A stretch of DNA of 46,613 nucleotides from an uncultured Bacteroidales bacterium (GCA_934728255.1 CAKVEC010000014.1:1-46613); one strand, 5' to 3'; shown: positions 8,325 through 18,152, numbered from the stretch's first letter. Notes: a model not told the origin generated them from the letters alone. Program-made: numbers and translations.

Positions 8325-9736
8325 TGAAAAGAATATCCCCTAAATATCTGTTGGTTATCGCCATACTGGCAATGCCTCTACTATCAGGAAACGCACAAGT
8401 GCTTACCCTTGATTCCTGCCTATCTCTTGCCCGCCGGAACAACAAGGAGTTGCGTCGGGCGGAGTTGGATATAGAGAAGGCGCAACAGGTGAAGAACCAA
8501 GCCTTTACCAACTATTTTCCGCAAGTGAAAGCCACGGCTATCGGGTATCACAGTCTGCACCCGATGGTAGAGGTGGGCATTGACGACATCAACAACGCCT
8601 CGGTGCGCGACCTACTCGCCACACTCTACGGCAACTACGGCGCGGCATTGGGGCTGGACAACACCATTTCGCTCTTCCAATATGGATACCAAGCGGGCGT
8701 TACGGCCTTGCAACCCGTGTATATGGGTGGCAAGATTGTTGCCGGCAACCAACTGGCACAAGTGGGCGTGGAGGCGGCACGGCTACAGACGCAAGTTACC
8801 GAGCGCGACCTGCTGGAGCAAGTGGAGGAAAGTTATTGGTTGGTGGTCGGGCTTACCGAGAAGCAGCAAACACTCCAAGCCGTTACCGCCCTATTAGATA
8901 CTATCCATCGCACCGTGCAATCCGCCGTGGGCGCAGGCTTGGCGCTCCAAACCGACCTCCTGCAGGTGGAACTGCGCCAATCGGAAATACACCGCACACA
9001 GATACAATTGAACAACGGACTGGCTTTGGCAAAGAGAGCGTTGTGGCAAGCAATCTCCCCAACGACCTCCCCTACCCCTCCAAAGGAGGGGCTACCAGAT
9101 TATAACAGCCTACAAGTTGAGCCAATTAGCGCAGACACAATAATGCAAGTTCCCCTCTTTGAGGGGGGCGGGGGAGTCGTAGGGACATCGGGGAACTCTC
9201 CTGAGTCCTCTCTCCTGTCTCTCCAAGTGCGTGCTGCCGAACTGCAACGCCGTATGAACATCGCCGATGCCCTGCCGCAAGTGGCTGTGGGGGCGCACTA
9301 CGGCTACAGCAATATGCAGGCGAACTTCCTCCGCGACGGATTAGGCAGCAAGACGGGCAACGGGGCGGTGTTTGTCTCGGTATCCGTACCGCTGACCGAC
9401 TGGTGGAAGACCGGGCATAAGATCCGCGAAGACAATATCGCCGTGGAACAGGCACGACTGCAAGAGCAACACACCAACGAACTGCTCAGCCTGCGCACAC
9501 AACAGGCGTACGACAACATGATAGAAGCCTACTCGCTGGTAAGCGAAAACCGCCACGCCTTGGATATTGCACGCGAGAACTACCGCCTGTCGGGCGTGAA
9601 CTACCGCGCGGGTATGGGTACCATCACCGACCTGCTTACCGCCCAGACCACTCTCCTCCAAGCCGAGAACAACCTGACCGATGCCATCATCGCGTACCGT
9701 GTCAACCTCCGCCGATACACCGATCTGACCAAGTAG
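8321..9736 (+). CDS. TolC-family outer-membrane efflux protein
   Basis: 471 residues; the outer-membrane channel of a tripartite efflux or type I export system. Signal peptide (about residues 3-24, cleaving near SGNAQ), then two repeats of the OEP type: LTLDSCLSLARRNNKELRRAE at the start and LRTQQAYDNMIEAY / YRAGMGTITDLLTAQTTLL near the end. No membrane-fusion or RND partner is in the window. The start is ATG 8321 or 8324 (tandem ATGs), overlapping the ogt stop. Unusual: around residues 245-290 the reading frame runs through two inverted copies of a dispersed palindromic element (9055-9092, 9149-9186), giving a low-complexity Pro/Gly/Ser-rich loop between the two halves. The frame stays open throughout. 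Confidence 0.92.
   Translation: MMKRISPKYLLVIAILAMPLLSGNAQVLTLDSCLSLARRNNKELRRAELDIEKAQQVKNQAFTNYFPQVKATAIGYHSLHPMVEVGIDDINNASVRDLLATLYGNYGAALGLDNTISLFQYGYQAGVTALQPVYMGGKIVAGNQLAQVGVEAARLQTQVTERDLLEQVEESYWLVVGLTEKQQTLQAVTALLDTIHRTVQSAVGAGLALQTDLLQVELRQSEIHRTQIQLNNGLALAKRALWQAISPTTSPTPPKEGLPDYNSLQVEPISADTIMQVPLFEGGGGVVGTSGNSPESSLLSLQVRAAELQRRMNIADALPQVAVGAHYGYSNMQANFLRDGLGSKTGNGAVFVSVSVPLTDWWKTGHKIREDNIAVEQARLQEQHTNELLSLRTQQAYDNMIEAYSLVSENRHALDIARENYRLSGVNYRAGMGTITDLLTAQTTLLQAENNLTDAIIAYRVNLRRYTDLTK
9055..9092 (-). repeat. Palindromic element copy 2, inside the tolC-like gene
   Basis: Hairpin CCCCTCC-AAA-GGAGGGG at 9075-9091. Read on the minus strand it is followed by TAGGGGAGGTC, matching copy 1 at 3331-3369. 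It is translated in frame as part of the efflux protein. Confidence 0.8.
9149..9186 (+). repeat. Palindromic element copy 3, inside the tolC-like gene
   Basis: Hairpin CCCCTC-TTT-GAGGGG at 9152-9166, followed by GGCGGGGGAGTC. It is in opposite orientation to copy 2, with about 57 nt between them. Confidence 0.75.
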
Positions 9737-9743
9737 CAGACAC

Positions 9744-9809
9744 AGGTGGATGTCAGGTGGATAGTGTTCGGCTATCCTTAGGGTAACATCAGGGAAACCA
9801 TAGGGAAAA
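9744..9809. repeat. Degenerate 11-nt tandem repeat after the tolC-like gene
   Basis: Six consecutive 11-nt units starting 8 nt past the stop: AGGTGGATGTC, AGGTGGATAGT, GTTCGGCTATC, CTTAGGGTAAC, ATCAGGGAAAC, CATAGGGAAAA. The outer units are clearly related; the third is divergent but in phase. Confidence 0.65.
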
Positions 9810-9818
9810 TATACAACC

Positions 9819-9857
9819 AAACAGGCTGTCCGATTTTGTATCGAACAGCCTGTTTTT
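9819..9857. terminator. Bidirectional terminator between the tolC-like and LRR genes
   Basis: AAACAGGCTGT (9819-9829) pairs with ACAGCCTGTTT (9845-9855), followed by T's on plus and preceded by A's (T's on minus). It serves both convergent genes. Confidence 0.85.
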
Positions 9858-9877
9858 AGAACACCAATCCGTTGTTT

Positions 9878-12800
9878 TTACGGGACGAGCACCGCTTGTG
9901 CTTTATCGCCTACACGGACGATATATGCACCTGTGGTGATGTTTGGCAGAATGGTCTCGCCTACTTGCGACAGGGTATTTGCCACCAATGCACCCGAAAC
10001 ACTATAGAGCGCAACCGATTGCCCTTTATCTGTAGCCACAATCACATCATTGCCGCGTACATAGACATGCAAACCATTTTCGCGCACCTGCTCCACCGAT
10101 GTACCAACCACATCATACAGATTGGTATAGAGATACAGGCTCGGGAAAGCAGGATTTGTCATAATGCACATAACTCCCTCAAACGACTTAAGAAACGTGG
10201 TAACACCATTCTGAACGGTGTACTCATCGCCCTCGACCAGTTCCTCACCCACATAAGCACCTTGGTCGGAATCCCATTCGGGTACACCAAGATACCATGT
10301 ATAAGTAGTAACTGAGTCGCCCACCATAGCCTGGCTTCCCAAGTCGATTGTATTGCCTTCCTGCAAAGCCGCCTCAAAAGGCGCCTGGTTGTAATATGCA
10401 TAGAGGACATACGACGGCTTAACAGCAGGCAAAGTTTGGAAATTGAAATAATTATTGTTCAATACCAATGCCATCAAGTGCGTTAGCGGCGAAATATCAA
10501 TCGTGCAGAGTTGGTTGTGGTTGAGCGCCAGTTGCTCTATGTTCGCTGCTTTGGTAAAATCGATGTTCGCAATTTGGTTGGCATTCAAATCCAAATACCA
10601 AAGATTCGGGTTATCAAATACAACCTTGTTGATACTATTGCCACCGGCATTCACCACTTGCAGTTTTTGATTCTTGCTCAAATCCAACGTTGTCAGTTGA
10701 TTATAACCGACAGCCAGCATTTGCAAATTTGGATAAGAAGCAAAATCGATGTCGGTAAAGTTGTTTTCCGACAGGTTGAGGTCTTTCAGCGTCTCCCGGT
10801 TGGTAGGAAGCGCGATTTGGCTCAACCCTGCATTTTGAATAGTAAGCGTCCCAGCGTCGTTCAGTTTCGAGCCGTCAAAATCCGCCAATGTCGCACCGGT
10901 CATACTGAAGACCGTGATTTTCTCATCTGGTGTATAGGTATAGACATGCACGAGTTTGTCCTTGTGAGTAGTCGCCGTAAAGAGACGATAGGAAGTACCC
11001 AGCACGTATTGGATTACGTTGTCATTTCCTTCCCAATCAATATAGAGTGCCACGCCTTCTTGGTTAGCCGCAAGAGATAGTTCCACGGAATCGCCCTCTT
11101 GCGTGGTGTTAAACGAAGCAATCTCATTAGTTGGCATGCCAGCCACCTCGATAAAGGTGGTTTTCAGTGCCTTATTTCCGACAAATGCAGGATAAGCGGC
11201 ATTGGTGATTTCGCAATAGACTTTACCCAGTTCAGTATTGAGAAAACGCGTAAAACCGTTGCTAAGCGTATAATCCGTTCCCTCGACAAGGGCGGTTCCG
11301 TCCTCTTTAAGCCAGCGGAAAGCCGTCTTGTTGCCATCCAGAGTAAGATTTTGCGTAGCGAGGTCGGTACACGGACCTTTGGTAGCAATGATAATGTCCG
11401 CCTGCGGGGCATACGTATAGTTTGCCTCGGGGATATTGCCGTGTGCAGGGATATTCGCCAATGTAAACTGATTGTTCTCCAATGCCAGATGGGTGATGTT
11501 GTTCTCGGTCGGGAGAGTCAGTTCAGTTAGTTGGTTGTCCGACACATTCAGGCTGCGCAATGCTGTGCAGTGAGTCAGCGTAAGCGAAGAAAGTTGATTG
11601 CCGGACAAATCAACGGAATGAATAGAATCAGCATCTGCCAAACTGATGCTCTCTATTTGGTTGTGGCTCAAATCGAGATTACGGATTGCCAACTGCGGGT
11701 TGAGCGTAACGGTTTGCAAATTATTGTAACTGAGGTTGATGTCGCCCAACACATTCTTTGCGAACAAGTCGTTAACGCCTGCCAAAGAGCAAATATAGAG
11801 TTGGTTATGACTCAAATCCAATGTACTCAGCCAACGGTTGCGGGATAGGTCTATGCTGTAAAGCCCTGTGTTAGACAGATTCAGTTCCTGCAACGAGATG
11901 AGCGGACTGACATCAATGCTGCTCACGCCCTGTCCGGCAAGCCCCACGCCGACAATAGCCGCATTCTCGGGGATATACACTTTCACCGTACTATAAGCCC
12001 ACGGCGTATTCAGCACCACAGGCGTTGCTTCGCTCAATGTAGAAGCGGTGGTGGTAAAAGGATAGAGCGTATCATCATCACCATTGTAACTGACATAGAA
12101 AGTTTGCGGATTTTCCGCAGAAGCCCCTTGCATCGCCAAAGTCAGGTTCACCTGCTGGATTGTCGGCGTAAATGACATCACCTGTGAGGGCTTGCCATAG
12201 TCGCTTGCAATCTTCACTTTGAAATGTTCGGTGTACAGGTTATTCTCAAGAAATTTGCTGTTGGCAAAGGCAATAAAGAGGCTGTCTGTATAGGCTTTTT
12301 TGAGTGTTACCCTGCCCTCCTTATACGAATAGTAAGTGGTATCCAGTTTCACCCACGTATCGGGCGTAGTAACATCAAAGGCGTACAGAGCCGCTTCGGT
12401 GGTTGTTCCTTCGCGAAGTACACGGCTGCTGAAATCAAGCACATCGCCCTCTTTGTAACTGCGTTCCACAGGCAGATTACGTTGTGCATAAGTATATTCC
12501 TCCCACGTACCGGGGTCGAATGGCAATGTGGCAAAGTCAAGGCAGTTGCGATCGATTTTAACCTGACTCAACTGCTTGTTTTTCGTAACATCCAGCCCCA
12601 GCGATGTGATATAATTGTCCATACACGACAGCGAAATCAAGTACTGCAGATTGGTTACATCCAACTCGGTCAGCGCATTGCCATTGGCAATCAAACGATA
12701 GATGTCCGGACAATGGCTTACATCCAAATTCTTGATTTTTGCATCCGTATTAAACACCGACGACACATGTTCGCAGTAAAGTTGTTGCAACTTGGTGTTA

Positions 12801-13594
12801 TGACTCAAATCCAATTCCGTAACCCCGGTCTCGCTCACATTGAGGATAATCAAATTTGGGTTTTTGCTCAGATCCAATGTCTTCACATTGGTCATCTCAA
12901 GAGTGAGTTGGAGCAAGTTAGGACAGTTGGTCGGATTGACATCGCCCAGCGACGGACAATGGTATGCATCAAACGACATCAACTTCGGATACCGGGTGAG
13001 GTCGAACTTAGGCGACAGATTCTCCACAATCTGCAACTCCAATATCCTCAAATCGGGCTTCTCGCCGATCTCCAACGGGGTCTCTGCGGCAAACGCATTG
13101 TCCGACAAGTAAAGCGCACGTATCTTCGTGTTCCGGCTCAAGTCGAGACTGGTAAGCGAGTTATGACAGAGCGACAGCACATCCAAATTAACCAATTTGC
13201 CAAGGTTAATATCCGTGATATAGCAGCCATCAGCGTTCAGATAGTCCACCAAAAGCGCATCCGCCTCGGTACCATAAATCGTTACGGTACCCGCTTCGGT
13301 TACAGAGCAATAGATAAGTGTACCGCTAACCGAAGCACTATCCATTGTTGCACGCCCCACCTCATATTCCGACGCTCCGTTACCACAATTTACATACAGA
13401 TACGTGGTATCCGTTACGCCCAATACAATAGAGAAATTGTTGGCTTCTTGATACTGATCATAGATACTTGTTTTGAAAGTGAGAATAGGTACCAAATCCT
13501 CTTCCTGTGCGTGCTTAGGCGCGGCAAAGGCAGCACCTGCCACGCACAACACGGCAGCCAATAGTAGGCTTCTGAATTTGCTAAAATGTTTCAT
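9878..13594 (-). CDS. Large secreted leucine-rich-repeat protein with T9SS sorting domain
   Basis: 1238 residues. Signal peptide (about 1-25, ending AAFAAPK). Three LRR blocks are visible (very roughly 120-360, 540-740 and 930-1070), with units such as LDLSRNTKIRALYLSDN, LDLSHNQIESISLADAD and LDLSKNQKLQVVNAGGN. Each block ends with a similar closing sequence (NCLDFATLPF; NNQFTLANIPA; NNYFNFQTLPA) leading into a beta domain with TYAPQ/AYYNQAP-like entry and a GTDYTLSNGFTRFL / GDEYTVQNGVTTFL motif in blocks two and three. The C-terminus (SVALYSVSGALV, then TTGAYIVRVGDKAQAVLVP) is a T9SS type A sorting domain, so the protein is exported and probably surface-bound. It is second in an operon, 12 nt after the subtilase. 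Role inferred: adhesion or binding. Confidence 0.9.
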   Translation of the reverse strand: MKHFSKFRSLLLAAVLCVAGAAFAAPKHAQEEDLVPILTFKTSIYDQYQEANNFSIVLGVTDTTYLYVNCGNGASEYEVGRATMDSASVSGTLIYCSVTEAGTVTIYGTEADALLVDYLNADGCYITDINLGKLVNLDVLSLCHNSLTSLDLSRNTKIRALYLSDNAFAAETPLEIGEKPDLRILELQIVENLSPKFDLTRYPKLMSFDAYHCPSLGDVNPTNCPNLLQLTLEMTNVKTLDLSKNPNLIILNVSETGVTELDLSHNTKLQQLYCEHVSSVFNTDAKIKNLDVSHCPDIYRLIANGNALTELDVTNLQYLISLSCMDNYITSLGLDVTKNKQLSQVKIDRNCLDFATLPFDPGTWEEYTYAQRNLPVERSYKEGDVLDFSSRVLREGTTTEAALYAFDVTTPDTWVKLDTTYYSYKEGRVTLKKAYTDSLFIAFANSKFLENNLYTEHFKVKIASDYGKPSQVMSFTPTIQQVNLTLAMQGASAENPQTFYVSYNGDDDTLYPFTTTASTLSEATPVVLNTPWAYSTVKVYIPENAAIVGVGLAGQGVSSIDVSPLISLQELNLSNTGLYSIDLSRNRWLSTLDLSHNQLYICSLAGVNDLFAKNVLGDINLSYNNLQTVTLNPQLAIRNLDLSHNQIESISLADADSIHSVDLSGNQLSSLTLTHCTALRSLNVSDNQLTELTLPTENNITHLALENNQFTLANIPAHGNIPEANYTYAPQADIIIATKGPCTDLATQNLTLDGNKTAFRWLKEDGTALVEGTDYTLSNGFTRFLNTELGKVYCEITNAAYPAFVGNKALKTTFIEVAGMPTNEIASFNTTQEGDSVELSLAANQEGVALYIDWEGNDNVIQYVLGTSYRLFTATTHKDKLVHVYTYTPDEKITVFSMTGATLADFDGSKLNDAGTLTIQNAGLSQIALPTNRETLKDLNLSENNFTDIDFASYPNLQMLAVGYNQLTTLDLSKNQKLQVVNAGGNSINKVVFDNPNLWYLDLNANQIANIDFTKAANIEQLALNHNQLCTIDISPLTHLMALVLNNNYFNFQTLPAVKPSYVLYAYYNQAPFEAALQEGNTIDLGSQAMVGDSVTTYTWYLGVPEWDSDQGAYVGEELVEGDEYTVQNGVTTFLKSFEGVMCIMTNPAFPSLYLYTNLYDVVGTSVEQVRENGLHVYVRGNDVIVATDKGQSVALYSVSGALVANTLSQVGETILPNITTGAYIVRVGDKAQAVLVP

Positions 13595-13606
13595 ATTGAT
13601 TATCTT

Positions 13607-15913
13607 TTATTTCACAATGATTTTTTCTGTATGATGGTTGGCTTGCAGCACATACACACCCGCTGCCAAGCCCGATGCGTCGATGTTGATTTCGTCTCCC
13701 GCAGCGGCATACTGCCCCACTGCCTGCCCGGCAATGTTATATATAGTGGCATTGAGAGCGGAAGCCCCACCGAGGAACACATTGAAATGCCGGTTGTCGT
13801 TGCTCTGCACAAGCAGGCGGCTGTTGTCTTTTACTCCATCCACAGCCGTGCGGCGTATAACCTCTTTCAGCCCCTCGTAGGCATCAAACTTACCTGCACC
13901 CCACTGAACAGGGTCGGCTTTACTATTCTTCATATAGTCGTCTTTGACTGCCGTCTTTGCTATAATGTCTTTGACCTCATCAATAGTCAGGTTCGGATTA
14001 GCCTCCAGCCATAGTGCAATAGCCCCGGACACCACGGGCGTTGCCATCGATGTACCGATAGCCTCCTCCCAATAGTACGTTTTGCCGTTTTTCTCCACTT
14101 TTGCCTGCTGATAATTGAGGAACGAGGAGAAATTCGTACTGCTGGTGTAGGGCTCGCTGATAGATGAGATAACCGTTACCCCAGGTGCCACCACGTGTGG
14201 CAGGTTGTCGCCGTTGATAGTGATTCCCCACGAACTGAACGGACTGACATCGCCCTCTTGAAACGCAGTACCATACGAATACACCTTGCCGTCCAACGAA
14301 CCATACGTTACACGATTGTTATACGATCCTACCACCAGAACCCCATCACCGCATGCCATATCGCTAATAGAGCCGTTTTGCGAACCGTCCAGCCAGCCGT
14401 CTTTGCTGTAACCGTCCAGTACCGTCCACGTACCGTCACAGAAACAATCTATACGCTGCCCCGCTTTCTTGCCCGTAACCACAAAACCAAGGATATACTG
14501 CCCGTTTTTATTGGTGGCTGTATTATCGTGCAGGAAATAGTCGATGATAGCATAATAACGGTGTGCTGCCGTGTCTACCTGCGCACCTACACCCAAATAG
14601 CCGTTGAAAGCATTGGCGAAATTGGTATTACTCTTGTCGCTGTCGCTTTGCTCATAGCCGCTTGTAGCATAATAAACACTCTTGCCTGCCTGCGAAGCCG
14701 AGATAGCCGCATCCTGAAAAGTGATACGGTTGCGACTCGTGTTATAAATTACCGCTTTTACATCAAAAGGCGTTTCATCGTTGCTATAGATATATACCGA
14801 CCCGTAGCGCAAATTGGTATAGGTAACTATATTACCATTGTCGTCATACGTACTATATGTACTATTCTGCGGACGAATAAATGTCTGAACCGTCCGGTCG
14901 TCCTCGCTCAGTGTCTTGTTGAGAGCAATGGGCAAGTCTCCCTCATTACCCGCTGCCACGCAGATAATCGCCTCCTTGCTCGCCAAAGCCATATATTGGC
15001 TCAGGATACCCGAACCATCGTGCGGACCGGTATTTCCTCCTAACGAGAGGTTCACCACCGCAGGTTTATGCATTGCGTAGGCATACTCCAGCGTGCTCTC
15101 TATACCGAGGGCGATAAAATAGTCCTGCAACGTGCCGCACGAAGCCACTATATCAGAGTTGTACGCCATACCATAATAGGGGTTGTTTTCCGCCTCTATA
15201 ATGTCTGCACTTATCATCGACCCTTGAGTCGCCATCGTGATATTGCCTTTGTAGCCACCTGCCATAATACCGAGCGTATGTGTACCATGGTATGCCGTAG
15301 CATCATCGGTCTTGAAATCTTTGATGGTCGCACTATTATACTCGTTCATACTATACCCGGCCTGACTATTGGAGTTGTAGTAGATATGAGTCAGATACTC
15401 TATACGGTTGGTGCCGTCCTCACGCAAGAAATTGATGTTATTCGGGTCAACACCACCATCCACTATACCGGTTACCACTCCCTCACCCGTGTAGGCTTGG
15501 GGCAAGCCGATACCGGCGTGTATCTTATCCACACCGATAGCAGTACGCACCTTATCCAATTTCTGATGTACATCGCGGGGCAGTTGCATTCGACGAATAC
15601 CGTGCAGGTCTGACACACGTTCCACTTCGTCTATTGCCACCAAAGCAAACACGATATTCTCCCGGCGGGCGTTTACTACTATTCCCTCTTCTTTCAATTG
15701 TTCATTGCTGACGTTTTCGTCCACCACCATCATTACCGGTATCAGCGTAGTGGCTTGTACGGGAGCGGCTTTGCGTCCCTGTACGGCACACACATCGGAC
15801 TGCTGTGCACGCAACTGTCGCAGTGTGGCACGACTCTGCAGGTCAAGTGCCGACTGAGCCGACAGAGACAACGCCGCTACCAATGCTATCGCACTGATTG
15901 TTACTTTTTTCAT
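13607..15913 (-). CDS. Secreted subtilisin-like (S8) serine protease with T9SS sorting domain
   Basis: 768 residues. Signal peptide MKKVTISAIALVAALSLSAQ, then a propeptide-like region (about 45-120). The catalytic triad is intact: Asp152 (GIVDGGVD), His209 (YHGTHTLG) and Ser622 (GTSMATP), with the oxyanion Asn in CVAAGNEGD near 323. A roughly 200-residue insertion lies between His and Ser (about 340-540), as in Bacteroidota cell-surface subtilases. The tail (IYNIAGQAVGQY, then GLAAGVYVLQANHHTEKIIVK) is a type A T9SS sorting domain. It is followed after 12 nt by the LRR protein gene, so the two are probably co-expressed. Substrate unknown. Confidence 0.94.
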   Translation of the reverse strand: MKKVTISAIALVAALSLSAQSALDLQSRATLRQLRAQQSDVCAVQGRKAAPVQATTLIPVMMVVDENVSNEQLKEEGIVVNARRENIVFALVAIDEVERVSDLHGIRRMQLPRDVHQKLDKVRTAIGVDKIHAGIGLPQAYTGEGVVTGIVDGGVDPNNINFLREDGTNRIEYLTHIYYNSNSQAGYSMNEYNSATIKDFKTDDATAYHGTHTLGIMAGGYKGNITMATQGSMISADIIEAENNPYYGMAYNSDIVASCGTLQDYFIALGIESTLEYAYAMHKPAVVNLSLGGNTGPHDGSGILSQYMALASKEAIICVAAGNEGDLPIALNKTLSEDDRTVQTFIRPQNSTYSTYDDNGNIVTYTNLRYGSVYIYSNDETPFDVKAVIYNTSRNRITFQDAAISASQAGKSVYYATSGYEQSDSDKSNTNFANAFNGYLGVGAQVDTAAHRYYAIIDYFLHDNTATNKNGQYILGFVVTGKKAGQRIDCFCDGTWTVLDGYSKDGWLDGSQNGSISDMACGDGVLVVGSYNNRVTYGSLDGKVYSYGTAFQEGDVSPFSSWGITINGDNLPHVVAPGVTVISSISEPYTSSTNFSSFLNYQQAKVEKNGKTYYWEEAIGTSMATPVVSGAIALWLEANPNLTIDEVKDIIAKTAVKDDYMKNSKADPVQWGAGKFDAYEGLKEVIRRTAVDGVKDNSRLLVQSNDNRHFNVFLGGASALNATIYNIAGQAVGQYAAAGDEINIDASGLAAGVYVLQANHHTEKIIVK

Positions 15914-15932
15914 AAATCTGATTTAGTTGATT

Positions 15933-15968
15933 TTATTAGTCTTATTGGTCTTATTACCCCTATTGCCC
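15933..15968. repeat. 9-nt tandem repeat upstream of the subtilase gene
   Basis: Units TTATTAGTC, TTATTGGTC, TTATTACCC, CTATTGCCC; same class as 3286-3321 and 23592-23636. Confidence 0.75.
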
Positions 15969-16087
15969 CGCTCTGCGTTCCACGCATTTGAAGGTAAAAA
16001 AAATACCGCCTTATTGCGAATTTCCAACACGAAAGCCGGTGGCTTGAATAAAACTCCTTAGTCTTGTTTTGGGAGGTATCTGTGTAG

Positions 16088-16125
16088 CCGAAATGTTACC
16101 GCTCCTCACGGAGCAGTAACATCGG
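16088..16125 (-). terminator. Hairpin downstream of the four-repeat secreted protein
   Basis: GTTACCGCTCC pairs with GGAGCAGTAAC (one mismatch) around a TCAC loop, extended by CCG/CGG. It lies 40 nt past the stop at 16165. There is no U-tract on the minus strand, so a terminator role is tentative. Confidence 0.5.
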
Positions 16126-16164
16126 CAAAATAATATCTATACTAATTACTATGAATAATCCCGT

Positions 16165-18123
16165 TTAGTGTTGCAACAGATAAGAAGTCTTGCCGTTGAT
16201 GATATACATACCTGCGGGCAATGCTTTTATCTCCGCTTCGGTCGCGTCTTGGAGCAACAGTACGCCCTGCAAACTATACACATTATTATTGAGAGCAGGA
16301 TGGATATTCTCGATAGCCGTCGCCTCACCACCTGCCAGGATAGTAGTATTCTCGTTGATACTGAGCGTATAAACACCTCCTTCATCGGCAGCCAAAGCCT
16401 TGTCATTGGCGGTAACCTGCGTTGTACCGGTCAGTTTGAATGAGATCTTTGTATCGGTCAGCACGCTCAGCGGAGCACTTACATCCTCTACCGGTACAAT
16501 CACATCGCATACAACATCAGCAAAACCATAATTCGATCCCTCTTTGGCTGCAAACGCAACCGTATAAATCTGTGGCTCGGCAACCAAAAAGGCTTTCAGT
16601 ACATCGCCATCAGCAAGAGTTATACCGCTGAATGAAGTACTCTCGTCCTGCTTTACATTGTTGATGTAAAAATGGATGTCTTTTGCTTCCGGACCATAGA
16701 AACTGATTTGTGCAGGGTTATCAAATTCAGGATCGAATTTCACAATGTTATAACCGCTTTGAGCCAGTACACTCGCCCCCGTTGCATTTTGCCATACCAG
16801 CGGAGTTGTCGAATTGGAATAGTTGTTTGCAGCTAGAGTCAAACCACCACCATACTGCGGTTTCGTCGGGTCATCAATATAAACCGCAATTTGTGCGTTG
16901 CGCTCTACGGTTTTCGTTGTGATAGTATATACGGCATCTGCGGTAGTAGCAATTCCTTTCGGATAACTGCCATCCACTTTGGCTGTCAAATCCGTACCTG
17001 CATTATCCGTAAAAGTCAGTACTTGGCTACCTGCACTTGTTTTGATAAACAAATACTTAGCCTGTTCATTGAAGGCAACCACATTCTCACCCGCTACCAG
17101 TGGAACCGCAGTAACCGAATAGGACGAGAAATACTCGCTGTTATATTTGTAGGCAGTTACTGCCGCAGGATTGTCTATATTAATCGTAATGTTATAACTT
17201 GCATATTTGTGTGCATAGTATTTTACGGTATGTCCTGCCTCATTGCCTGCAAAGAAAGAAGAAGAACCATAGAAATACTTATTGCAAGTACCGTCCGTTA
17301 CAATCGAGTCGCACGCATAGTCTGTTGTATTACCCTTATAACCGACCGTGCTGCCCAATTTCACCGTAAAATTATCGTCTGCCCAATTGGTAATAGTCAC
17401 ACCATCAACGGTAACCTCCGTGATAAAACCTTTCGATGCCTCATCAGCAGCCACGAAATGTACAGGCACATTCACATCAGGGAAATTTGCCAAAATAGTG
17501 ATACTATCCCCGTTGGCAGGCTCTATGGAATAACTGCTCCACGATGCTTCTTGTTCCTCGCCGTTCAGTTTCACTTTATACAGCGTACCTGTACCGCGGA
17601 TAGAGAACGGTGTTTCCTTATTACTCCCATCCGGGATAAACTTGACCACATTCAATCCGTTCACAAGTTCAATACCGGCATAACTGCTACGTGTTACACT
17701 CACTTTGCTGGCATCGTCCACATAGATTTTGCAACTTGCCGTACGCAGGTCATCAAACGAGAACGATTTAATGGTAAACACAGCCCCATTCCAACTGTCG
17801 CCGATAGTCAGATAGGCACCATATTGTATATCAATAGTTCCCTTATTTGTACCCTGCACATAAGAAACACTCTCTACACCATATTCACTGGAATTCGTCA
17901 CCAACACTTTTAATGTTGTGCTGAAGCCATCATCAAAAGTCAAAGTATTAGCACCGCTTTTCAATCCCGCAATGGCTTCATAATCCCAAGAAGAAGAGTT
18001 GTACTGTCCTACGGTTACCCGGTTGATGTCATCAATGTTAATGGTAATACTGATTGCGGCATAGATGTTAGTCGCTAAAATGCAAGCCACAAAGGCCAAC
18101 ACAAAGGAATAAATTTTTCTCAT
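16165..18123 (-). CDS. Large secreted protein with four beta repeats
   Basis: 652 residues. Signal peptide MRKIYSFVLAFVACILATNIYA. The mature protein contains four related segments of about 45-50 residues that start with a short acidic strand and end in a Gly-Asn-x-Val-x-Phe turn: ITINIDDINRVTV...SGANTLTF, KIYVDDASKVSV...NGLNVVKF, ITINIDNPAAVTA...AGENVVAF, and AVYIDDPTKPQY...SGYNIVKF. Between them lie Ig-like stretches. The tail (NNVYSLQGVLLLQDATE, LPAGMYIINGKTSYLLQ) resembles a short T9SS sorting domain. I recognise no catalytic motif. It has its own promoter (18211-18241). Confidence 0.85.
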   Translation of the reverse strand: MRKIYSFVLAFVACILATNIYAAISITINIDDINRVTVGQYNSSSWDYEAIAGLKSGANTLTFDDGFSTTLKVLVTNSSEYGVESVSYVQGTNKGTIDIQYGAYLTIGDSWNGAVFTIKSFSFDDLRTASCKIYVDDASKVSVTRSSYAGIELVNGLNVVKFIPDGSNKETPFSIRGTGTLYKVKLNGEEQEASWSSYSIEPANGDSITILANFPDVNVPVHFVAADEASKGFITEVTVDGVTITNWADDNFTVKLGSTVGYKGNTTDYACDSIVTDGTCNKYFYGSSSFFAGNEAGHTVKYYAHKYASYNITINIDNPAAVTAYKYNSEYFSSYSVTAVPLVAGENVVAFNEQAKYLFIKTSAGSQVLTFTDNAGTDLTAKVDGSYPKGIATTADAVYTITTKTVERNAQIAVYIDDPTKPQYGGGLTLAANNYSNSTTPLVWQNATGASVLAQSGYNIVKFDPEFDNPAQISFYGPEAKDIHFYINNVKQDESTSFSGITLADGDVLKAFLVAEPQIYTVAFAAKEGSNYGFADVVCDVIVPVEDVSAPLSVLTDTKISFKLTGTTQVTANDKALAADEGGVYTLSINENTTILAGGEATAIENIHPALNNNVYSLQGVLLLQDATEAEIKALPAGMYIINGKTSYLLQH

Positions 18124-18152
18124 AAGCCTTCCTTAATTTTAATACCTTAAAT

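Noticed and set aside
12224..13564. 446-codon open frame on plus within the LRR gene
   Set aside because: Shadow of the LRR coding sequence; the minus strand has signal peptide, repeats and sorting domain.
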